DNA of 5,332 nucleotides, from NCBI GenBank assembly GCA_016787375.1, contig JAEUUM010000593.1, forward strand, positions 1 to 5,332. Reading direction: 5' to 3'. Under the pieces are notes generated by a model, which was not told the DNA's origin, ran no database searches, and saw only the letters and a program-made list of their open reading frames with translations. Of the stretch, positions 1 to 5,332 are shown in pieces (the first letter of the stretch is position 1; each line of letters starts with the position of its first letter). Origin of the DNA: Saprospiraceae bacterium. GTDB taxonomy: Bacteria; Bacteroidota; Bacteroidia; Chitinophagales; Saprospiraceae. The position numbers were made by a program, and so were the translations under genes.

Positions 1-449
1 CTGCAATTATCGCAAGTCGATTTTATGTTTTATTGAAAACGGACAATCCTTCACCCCAAGAAGTTCTGAGTACAACTGTTGAAGAAAAAAGAGCCGTCGG
101 ATTATCTTACTCTAAGGCAAATTACATTGACAACATTGCTCTGTTTTGGATAGAAAATTCACTGCATGAAGTTGATTGGATCAACAAATCTGATGAGGAA
201 ATAGTCCATTTGCTTACGAAAATAAAAGGGGTGGGAAAATGGACTGCTGAAATGGTTCTGATGTTTTCACTATGTCGCCCAGATGTTTTTCCGCACGATG
301 ATCTTGGAATTAAAACAAAAATGGTTGAATTGTATGAGTTAGGTTCGACTGGTAAGCAATTGATTAAAGAGATGACAGACATTGCTGAAAACTGGCGGCC
401 TTACCGTTCGACAGCCTGCAGATACTTGTGGAAATTCAAAGATCAATGA
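1..449 (+). CDS. AlkA-family (HhH-GPD) DNA-3-methyladenine glycosylase, 5'-truncated by window edge
   Basis: This is the C-terminal part of a base-excision-repair glycosylase that removes alkylated bases such as 3-methyladenine from DNA in the cytoplasm. The frame is open from base 3 (148 codons visible) and runs upstream without a stop, so the TTG at 33 is an internal Leu and not the start. The helix-hairpin-helix is clear: GVGKWTAEM begins at 228. It is followed by the PDVFPHDDLGIK segment, whose second Asp (codon 300-302) aligns with the catalytic Asp of AlkA (Asp238 in E. coli). The ending WRPYRSTACRYLW is the usual family C-terminus. Homologues of the short bacterial type are about 200 residues, so perhaps 50-60 residues are missing. 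The stop overlaps the next gene's start. The family call is secure; the exact substrate range (AlkA-like versus another HhH-GPD alkylbase glycosylase) is inferred. Confidence 0.9.
   Translation, partial: AIIASRFYVLLKTDNPSPQEVLSTTVEEKRAVGLSYSKANYIDNIALFWIENSLHEVDWINKSDEEIVHLLTKIKGVGKWTAEMVLMFSLCRPDVFPHDDLGIKTKMVELYELGSTGKQLIKEMTDIAENWRPYRSTACRYLWKFKDQ
446..449 (+). other. ATGA stop/start overlap (likely translational coupling)
   Basis: The four bases ATGA hold both the start of the AstE/AspA-family gene (ATG 446-448) and the TGA stop of the glycosylase (447-449). Such overlaps usually mean co-transcription and coupled translation by re-initiation. A second in-frame ATG follows at 449, so the exact initiating codon is uncertain by one residue. 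Confidence 0.7.
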
Positions 450-1384
450 TGGACAGAATAATCTGCAAATATACCCAGGGAAATCCAGGCCCGCTTTTAA
501 TATGTCTGGCAGGCATTCATGGCAATGAACATGCCGGCATCACTGCTTTGAAAAGACTGGATTCGATGTTACTACGAGAACGAGAAAAAAACCCTGGCTT
601 TGTTTTTTCAGGCACATTGGTAGGGCTTATTGGAAATATTCAAGCCGTCGAGAAGAAAACCAGGTTTTTAGATTCAGACCTGAACAGAATATTTATAAAT
701 GAAATAGTAAATGAGGTTATAAACATTGAATCAGAACAATTAACAGGTGAAAAAAGAGAATTAAAAGAACTGCTGGATTCGATTAATCAAATTATTCTGG
801 ATGCCAACCCATCAAAAATTATTTTACTTGATATTCACACTACTTCGGCTGAAGGAGGTTTATTCGCCATACCATCAGATGATCCAGAGAGTATAAATTT
901 AGCCCTTGCATTGCATGCACCGGTGATAAAGGGTTTTATCAAAGGACTTAAAGGTACGACATTACATTATTTTTCAAACAATCAGGTTGCCAATCAAAGG
1001 AAAGTAATACCGATTGTGTTTGAAGCCGGACAGCACCTTGATCCCTTATCAATAAATCGTTGTATTTCTGCGATAATTAATTGTTTGCGTACGATGGAAT
1101 GTGTTAAAGCAAAAGATGTCGAAAATCATCATGATGAGATTCTAATTGGATTTTCAAAAGGATTACCTAAATTAACAAAGTTGGTGGACCGATATAAAAT
1201 TGATCCGGATGAAAATTTTGAAATGAAACCAGGGTTTATAAATTTTCAAAAGATTAAAAAAAATCAAGTGCTCGCCATCAACAAGCATGGTGAAATTTTG
1301 TCTTGTTTTGATGGTTACATTTTAATGCCGCTGTATCAAAAAAAGGGAGAAGATGGTTTTTTTATCGTAGCTGAAGATAACTGA
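446..1384 (+). CDS. Succinylglutamate desuccinylase/aspartoacylase-family zinc hydrolase
   Basis: This is a 312-residue protein of the AstE/AspA branch of the M14 zinc carboxypeptidase superfamily, whose members hydrolyse N-acyl amino acids. Numbered from Met at 446, the metal site is visible: GIHGNEHAG supplies His25 and Glu28, and LDIHTTSAEGG supplies His131. DSDLNRIF (76-83) matches the substrate-binding Asn-Arg motif. Glu193 in the FEAGQH segment is the likely general base. The C-terminal part (about 260-312, PGFINFQKI to DGFFIVAED) is the small beta domain seen in this family, so the gene looks complete. Start choice: ATG 446 gives an ATGA overlap with the upstream stop; ATG 449 or GTG 428 are alternatives. 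No signal peptide is seen, so it is probably cytoplasmic. No arginine-succinyltransferase (ast) genes are next to it, so a role in arginine catabolism is not supported. The family is confident; the substrate is unknown. Confidence 0.88.
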   Translation: MMDRIICKYTQGNPGPLLICLAGIHGNEHAGITALKRLDSMLLREREKNPGFVFSGTLVGLIGNIQAVEKKTRFLDSDLNRIFINEIVNEVINIESEQLTGEKRELKELLDSINQIILDANPSKIILLDIHTTSAEGGLFAIPSDDPESINLALALHAPVIKGFIKGLKGTTLHYFSNNQVANQRKVIPIVFEAGQHLDPLSINRCISAIINCLRTMECVKAKDVENHHDEILIGFSKGLPKLTKLVDRYKIDPDENFEMKPGFINFQKIKKNQVLAINKHGEILSCFDGYILMPLYQKKGEDGFFIVAEDN

Positions 1385-1385
1385 T

Positions 1386-1393
1386 TAATTTTG
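1386..1393 (+). promoter_or_regulatory. Possible Bacteroidota -7 promoter element (TAATTTTG) upstream of ligA
   Basis: TAATTTTG matches the Bacteroidota -7 consensus TAnnTTTG and lies in the 26-base gap before ligA. Transcription would start a few bases downstream, near 1397-1401, leaving a leader of about 10-15 bases before the ATG at 1411. No good TTG or TTTG -33 element is found at the expected distance; the nearest is TTTA at 1361-1364. In AT-rich DNA this motif can arise by chance, so this is tentative. Confidence 0.3.
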
Positions 1394-1410
1394 TAAAATA
1401 ATTTTAAAGT

Positions 1411-3543
1411 ATGTATTCAGCCGAACGTCAACAAACATTGAATGAAATCTCAAAAAAAATATTATCGGATAAGGGTTACTGCGATTCATTAATACCTGCA
1501 GAATTAGCAGACGAACTCAAAGAGCTAATCAAATTTCATGAATGGCGCTATTATATCATCAATGACCCATTGATTAGTGATTATGAATATGATTTGTTGT
1601 ATAAAAAATTGCAGCAAGTTGAATTGCAACATCCTGATCTGGTGCAGACCGATTCTCCAACTCAACGGGTTTCGACTGATGTTACTAAAGATTTACCGGT
1701 AGTCAACCATCTGACTCCTATGCTGTCTCTTGCGAATTCTTATGACCTTGAAGACCTGGTAGAGTTTGATAATCAAGTCAGAAAATTAACTGGCTTAGAC
1801 AAGGATTCAATTATTGAATATTGTGTTGAGCCCAAGTTTGATGGCGGCAGCATAGCTGTTGTATTTGAGAATGATGTCCTTACTCGTGCGGCAACCCGGG
1901 GAGATGGACAGGCCGGAGAAGATATTACCAACAACATTAAATCCCTTAAATCTGTACCTGCAAAAGCTGAATTTTCGCGGTATAAAATGCAGAAGGTTGA
2001 GTTAAGAGGTGAAGCCCTGATTAGAAAAGACCAATTTCTGAAAATCAATGCCCAACGTGAAGAGGATGGTCTGAATCTCTTCGCGAATCCACGTAATGCT
2101 GCAACAGGCGGTCTGAGGACAAAAGATCCACAGGAAACAGCCGACCGTAAAATCGAAGCATTTATCTATCAACTTGGGTATGCCATCGATGAGCAGGGTA
2201 GTAATTTACTAAACCAACTATCAACACATGACCAAAGCATAGAGCTTTTGGGAAAACTCGGGTTTAAAATTCCTGAAAAGGAGAGAAAAGTTTGCAAAGG
2301 TATTCATGAGGTAGAGTCATATTGTCAACAATGGCAAAAACAAAGAGATTCTTTTGAATATGAAATTGACGGAATGGTAATAAAGGTAAACGATCGCAAA
2401 CTACAGGATCTTTGTGGCTATACAAGTCACCACCCAAGATGGGCCATCGCATTTAAGTTTCAGGCAAAGCAGGCCACTTCCCGGCTCATAAATGTTGAGT
2501 TTCAAATAGGAAAAATGGGAGCTATAACACCAGTTGCTAAAGTCGAACCCGTTCAACTGGCCGGGGTCACAGTTGGTTCAATTTCATTGCACAACGAAGA
2601 ATTTATCCAATCTCGCGACATCATGATTGGTGACATGGTGTTGTTGGAAAGAGCAGGAGATGTAATTCCTTACATCGTAAAAGCTTTGCCGGATTTGAGA
2701 ACCGGGAATGAAAAGCCAATCGAATTTCCTGCAAACTGTCCTTCATGCCAAACTCCACTTGTACGCATACAAGGTGAGGCGGCATGGCGTTGTCCTAATG
2801 AAAAGTGTGGGGAGAAGATTATTCAAAAATTAATATTTCATGTATCAAAAGATGCCATGGATATTGATGGAATGGGTGAATCTAACATTCGGAAATTCCA
2901 TGAGTTAGGCTGGATAAACAACATGGCTGATATTTATAACCTTGACTTTGATGCAATAGCCAATTTGGAGGGTTTTGGTAAAAAGTCTGCGGAAAATCTA
3001 AAATCAGCAATTCTCAAAGCCAAGAAAAATCCAATTCACAGATTTTTACACAGTCTAAGTATCCACCACCTTGGCAAAAAAGCATCAAAGTTGATTGCTC
3101 AGCGAATAGATAATATAATGGATCTCAAAGAATGGACATTGGAGGATTATCTTTTAATAAAGGATATTGGCCCTGTTGTTGCTGAAAATACCCGTGCATA
3201 TTTTTCGAACCCTGAAAACATTGAGTTGCTAGAGAGAATTGAAAGCTTAGGTGTTAATTTTATGTCAACAAGGGAAGATAAACCAACAATTGTCGAAGCA
3301 GAGACGTTACTTAGCGGAAAAACCATACTTTTTACAGGAACATTATCAAAAATGGGACGTAAAGATGCAGAGATTCTTGCAGAAAAAGCGGGTGCCAAAA
3401 ACCTAAGTGCGGTTAGTTCTAATCTCAACATACTGGTGGTAGGTGAAAACGCCGGGTCGAAATTGGAGAAAGCAAGAAAAATAGGAACAGTGGAAATTTT
3501 AACAGAAGATCAATTTATAGAATTAATGAATCATAAAGCCTAA
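1411..3543 (+). CDS. ligA: NAD+-dependent DNA ligase LigA
   Basis: This essential replication and repair enzyme seals DNA nicks using NAD+. The protein has 710 residues (E. coli LigA has 671), with every domain present. Domain Ia has Tyr47, Asp57, Tyr60 and Asp61 for the NMN moiety. The adenylation domain has the nucleotidyl Lys142 in EPKFDGG, Arg163 (RGDG), Glu201 (RGEA), Arg228 and Arg236 (ANPRNAATGGLR), Asp320 and Lys325 (EIDGMVIK) and Lys349 (AIAFKF). The OB fold (about 362-425) carries RAGDVIP at 414-420. The zinc finger is Cys443, Cys446, Cys461 and Cys466. Helix-hairpin-helix repeats span about 480-600, and a BRCT domain spans about 633-710 (TGTLSKMGR, GSKLEKA). Oddities: about 25 extra N-terminal residues relative to E. 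coli, and Lys368-Met369 where E. coli has Arg333-Thr334. ATG 1411 is chosen; TTG 1438 would drop only nine residues. It sits six bases before the next gene, suggesting co-transcription. Confidence 0.98.
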   Translation: MYSAERQQTLNEISKKILSDKGYCDSLIPAELADELKELIKFHEWRYYIINDPLISDYEYDLLYKKLQQVELQHPDLVQTDSPTQRVSTDVTKDLPVVNHLTPMLSLANSYDLEDLVEFDNQVRKLTGLDKDSIIEYCVEPKFDGGSIAVVFENDVLTRAATRGDGQAGEDITNNIKSLKSVPAKAEFSRYKMQKVELRGEALIRKDQFLKINAQREEDGLNLFANPRNAATGGLRTKDPQETADRKIEAFIYQLGYAIDEQGSNLLNQLSTHDQSIELLGKLGFKIPEKERKVCKGIHEVESYCQQWQKQRDSFEYEIDGMVIKVNDRKLQDLCGYTSHHPRWAIAFKFQAKQATSRLINVEFQIGKMGAITPVAKVEPVQLAGVTVGSISLHNEEFIQSRDIMIGDMVLLERAGDVIPYIVKALPDLRTGNEKPIEFPANCPSCQTPLVRIQGEAAWRCPNEKCGEKIIQKLIFHVSKDAMDIDGMGESNIRKFHELGWINNMADIYNLDFDAIANLEGFGKKSAENLKSAILKAKKNPIHRFLHSLSIHHLGKKASKLIAQRIDNIMDLKEWTLEDYLLIKDIGPVVAENTRAYFSNPENIELLERIESLGVNFMSTREDKPTIVEAETLLSGKTILFTGTLSKMGRKDAEILAEKAGAKNLSAVSSNLNILVVGENAGSKLEKARKIGTVEILTEDQFIELMNHKA

Positions 3544-3549
3544 ACTAAA

Positions 3550-3603
3550 ATGAAGAATCTTTTTACACTATTTTTAACAATCGGATCACTATTTGTCTTC
3601 GGG
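3550..3603 (+). other. Signal peptide of the TlpA-like protein
   Basis: This region encodes residues 1-18: a short basic N-end (MKN), a hydrophobic core of Leu, Phe and Ile, and a small residue at the cut site (FVFG, then Gln19). There is no Cys at the cut, so this looks like a signal peptidase I substrate and not a lipoprotein. Mature Gln at +1 is typical of Bacteroidota exported proteins, where it can cyclise to pyroglutamate. The exact cut site is inferred. Confidence 0.7.
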
Positions 3604-4902
3604 CAGAACAATAAACTGATTTTGAGTTGTGATTTGAGAAATTGCGGGTCTGACTCGATCAACTTATACGAATTTAATGGTATGAGTTACAGCATGGTTA
3701 GAGCAGCTAAAGGTGAAAACCGCATTGTAAAATTCGAAATAGACAAATCGACAACCCCAAAAATGTATTATGTCGGGTTTTCTTTCTCAGACCTCAAACC
3801 TGTTATATTGGGGACAGAAGACAAAGTTGACATGAACATAAATTGTGCTTCTGTTAAAAAATCTTCACTACCTAATTCTCCAATCAATGTTTCTTATGAC
3901 AAGCTCCTAGGGCAGTTTAATGCTTTAAGGTCAAAAGAAAATGAAATTTTTGCGACTTACACATCCAGTCAGCGAACTGAAAAAAACCAGGAAGAATTCA
4001 AAACTGCTTTGGCGGTACTTGACAAGAAAAAGCTGATGCTTAAGGATTCATTGATGAAGGTAAATGCATTTTTAGGAAATGTAGCTGCCATTAATACTTA
4101 CTTGAGCTATGCCAATAACAAGGGAAAATACACAAGCGAGATAGATTATTTTACAAATGAGTTTTTCAAATCAGCCAAATTTGATGACAAAGCATTGGAT
4201 TACAATCCATGGGTTTCGGAAATGTTTAAAGCATACACGGCAACTCTCCAGACATTCAAGAAAGGAGAAAGCTATATTACGGATGGAATCAGAGCTCAAT
4301 TAAAAAAAATACCTCAAAACTCAAATACTTACAGACTGGCATTAGGAGGTGTTGTTTCGGGAATTGCACCTAACGCAGATATGATATTTGTAGAATTTGC
4401 AGATGAATTTGCGACCAAATACGCTCAAACCAACTCAATGGATGTTGGAATGATGAAACCGAGATTAGATGCCATCAAGCAGCAGATGATAGGCGTAAAA
4501 GCACCTGATTTTACTCTTAAAACACCTGATGATAAGGATTTAAGTCTGAAAGATTTTAAGGGGAAAGTTCTTCTAATAGACTTTTGGGCATCTTGGTGTG
4601 GACCATGCAGAAAAGAAAATCCGAATGTTGTAGCAATGTACAACAGATACAAAGACAAAGGTTTTGAAATATTGGGTGTTAGCCTTGACCGAACCAAAGA
4701 ACCTTGGATTAAAGCAATTGAAGATGACAAATTAGCCTGGAAACATGTAAGTGATTTAAAGGGTTGGCAAAGTGCAGCTGCAGCCTTGTATGGAATTTCA
4801 TCAATACCTCATACGGTCTTGGTTGACAGAGAAGGTAAAATAATTGCCAGACAGCTGAGAGGAGAATTGTTAGGGCAAAAATTGGAAGAAATTTTCAAAT
4901 AA
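3550..4902 (+). CDS. Exported TlpA/ResA-like thiol-disulfide oxidoreductase with DUF4369-like N-terminal region
   Basis: This is a 450-residue predicted secreted or periplasmic redox protein. Residues 1-18 form a signal peptide (Lys2, then a hydrophobic stretch to VFG). Residues about 22-125 resemble the DUF4369 beta domain often found ahead of thioredoxin domains in Bacteroidota. A charged, largely helical linker follows (about 125-310). The C-terminal AhpC/TSA-Redoxin domain (about 315-450) starts with KAPDFTLKTPD, has the active site WCGPC (Trp349, Cys350, Cys353) and the cis-Pro loop SSIPHT (Pro420), and ends with the usual DREGKI hairpin. Relatives reduce or exchange disulfides in envelope proteins, for example in cytochrome c maturation, but the partner here is unknown. 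Cys27, Cys32 and Cys99 in the N-terminal half are additional cysteines of unknown role. The start lies six bases after the ligA stop, with an A-rich leader and no Shine-Dalgarno motif. Domain calls are firm for the thioredoxin part and moderate for the DUF4369 part. Confidence 0.92.
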   Translation: MKNLFTLFLTIGSLFVFGQNNKLILSCDLRNCGSDSINLYEFNGMSYSMVRAAKGENRIVKFEIDKSTTPKMYYVGFSFSDLKPVILGTEDKVDMNINCASVKKSSLPNSPINVSYDKLLGQFNALRSKENEIFATYTSSQRTEKNQEEFKTALAVLDKKKLMLKDSLMKVNAFLGNVAAINTYLSYANNKGKYTSEIDYFTNEFFKSAKFDDKALDYNPWVSEMFKAYTATLQTFKKGESYITDGIRAQLKKIPQNSNTYRLALGGVVSGIAPNADMIFVEFADEFATKYAQTNSMDVGMMKPRLDAIKQQMIGVKAPDFTLKTPDDKDLSLKDFKGKVLLIDFWASWCGPCRKENPNVVAMYNRYKDKGFEILGVSLDRTKEPWIKAIEDDKLAWKHVSDLKGWQSAAAALYGISSIPHTVLVDREGKIIARQLRGELLGQKLEEIFK

Positions 4903-4903
4903 G

Positions 4904-5332
4904 ATCAAACTTAAAATTTATATCATAAGCTTACTGCCTCTGTTTGCATTCTCATGTAAACAGTGGCAGTCTGATTTTGGGCTTACTCATTCAAAAATAA
5001 TGAATGAGGATAAACCAGGGAAATCAATAGCAACCGAAAGTGTTGATTCAATAGAACAGGAAGATGACATACCGATTGGTTTTGTGGATGCCACTTTTGT
5101 TGACTCAAGTTTGAATGTTGACATGAAATACGCCGCAAGTGATAATTTTACCGGCCGCCGATTATACTCGTGTTCTAGATGTATATTACGCACCAAAGTT
5201 GCTGAAAAACTCAAAATTGTGAATCAGTTGCTTAAGCAAAAAGGATTTCAACTAATTCTGCTTGATTGTTACCGACCAAAGTTTGTTCAGGAAAAACTTT
5301 GGCAGAGCAAACCTGACCCTCACTTTGTCATG
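4904..5332 (+). CDS. VanX-like D-alanyl-D-alanine dipeptidase (M15D) lipoprotein, 3'-truncated; start codon not canonical
   Basis: The frame is open to the window end (143 codons from 4904) and matches the N-terminal half of VanX/DdpX-type zinc dipeptidases, which split D-Ala-D-Ala. Family signatures are NVDMKYAASDNFTGRRLY (about 5115-5168), CILRTKVAEKL, and LLDCYRPKFVQEKLW with the YRP Arg at 5273-5275, equivalent to the catalytic-pocket Arg71 of VanX. The zinc ligands (SxHxxGxAxD and later Glu/His) would lie beyond the window, so activity cannot be judged. The frame begins with a convincing lipoprotein signal (KLKIYIISLLPLFAFSC), which predicts a membrane-anchored envelope protein. The frame has no ATG, GTG or TTG between its upstream stop (4871-4873) and the ATG at 5000. 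ATC at 4904, one base after the previous stop, is where ATG would be expected. A gene caller would probably start at 5000 and lose the signal. Family is confident; start and export are inferred. Confidence 0.82.
   Translation, partial: MKLKIYIISLLPLFAFSCKQWQSDFGLTHSKIMNEDKPGKSIATESVDSIEQEDDIPIGFVDATFVDSSLNVDMKYAASDNFTGRRLYSCSRCILRTKVAEKLKIVNQLLKQKGFQLILLDCYRPKFVQEKLWQSKPDPHFVM
4946..4957 (+). other. Lipobox (AFSC) of the VanX-like protein
   Basis: The codons gca ttc tca tgt encode Ala-Phe-Ser-Cys directly after a hydrophobic run (IYIISLLPLF) and a basic N-end (KLK). This fits a signal peptidase II site with Cys18, counted from 4904, as the lipidated residue. The next residues (KQWQSD) do not clearly match known Bacteroidota surface-export signals, so location on the periplasmic face is the simpler guess. 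It is functional only if translation starts upstream of it, where no standard start codon exists. Confidence 0.6.

Noticed and set aside
33..35. TTG as a start for a short 138-residue glycosylase
   Set aside because: The frame continues upstream with family-like sequence (AIIASRFYVLL), so the gene is cut by the window edge and does not start here.
122..382. Open frame of 86 codons on the minus strand
   Set aside because: It lies fully inside the glycosylase gene, with no recognisable domain; a shadow of the real frame.
1773..2048. Open frame of 91 codons on the minus strand inside ligA
   Set aside because: Antisense to the highly conserved adenylation domain, with no domain of its own. The same holds for 2264-2452 and 3147-3431.
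4302..4309. Run of eight A as a frameshift site (also 1452-1459)
   Set aside because: Both genes stay in frame with family-consistent sequence on each side; the runs simply encode Lys-rich stretches in AT-rich DNA.
4425..4730. Open frame of 101 codons on the minus strand
   Set aside because: Antisense to the thioredoxin domain, with no recognisable family; a shadow frame.
4774..4785. GCAGCTGC palindrome-like repeat
   Set aside because: It encodes an alanine run in the thioredoxin domain; too short and fully explained by coding.
4903..4999. Terminator or RNA element between the TlpA-like gene and ATG 5000
   Set aside because: No stable hairpin or T-run was found; the stretch is better explained as coding for a lipoprotein signal peptide.
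4987..5214. Open frame of 75 codons on the minus strand
   Set aside because: The opposite strand matches VanX-family signatures over the same stretch, so this frame is a shadow.

Overview
The window is a compact, AT-rich, single-direction stretch of bacterial chromosome. It most likely comes from a member of the Bacteroidota. The indications are: gene starts preceded by A-rich sequence with no clear Shine-Dalgarno motif; a TAnnTTTG-type -7 element just upstream of the ligase gene; a DUF4369-like/TlpA-type thioredoxin protein, an architecture common in that phylum; and a predicted signal peptidase cut directly before Gln, also typical there. I cannot place it below phylum from the sequence alone.

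Layout, all on the + strand: (1) positions 1-449, the 3' part of an AlkA-family (HhH-GPD) DNA alkylbase glycosylase gene, cut by the window edge; (2) 446-1384, a zinc-dependent succinylglutamate desuccinylase/aspartoacylase-family enzyme, overlapping gene 1 by the four bases ATGA; (3) 1411-3543, a complete NAD+-dependent DNA ligase (ligA); (4) 3550-4902, an exported protein with a DUF4369-like N-terminal region and a C-terminal TlpA/ResA-like thioredoxin domain with a WCGPC active site; (5) 4904 to the window end, the 5' part of a VanX-like D-Ala-D-Ala dipeptidase (M15D family) gene with an apparent lipoprotein signal peptide. No gap between genes exceeds about 26 bases, and I see no convincing terminator, RNA gene, repeat array or mobile element.

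Two genes concern DNA repair or replication (glycosylase and ligase), two concern the cell envelope (thioredoxin-like protein and dipeptidase-like lipoprotein), and one is a metabolic amidohydrolase of unknown substrate. The spacing suggests one or two transcription units, with a possible internal promoter before ligA, but I see no single pathway that joins all five.

Most of the window looks ordinary. The point most worth checking is the start of the last gene. Its reading frame encodes a textbook lipoprotein signal peptide with no ATG, GTG or TTG in front of it: the codon where ATG would be expected is ATC. The ligase also has Lys-Met in place of the usual Arg-Thr in a DNA-contacting loop of its OB domain.
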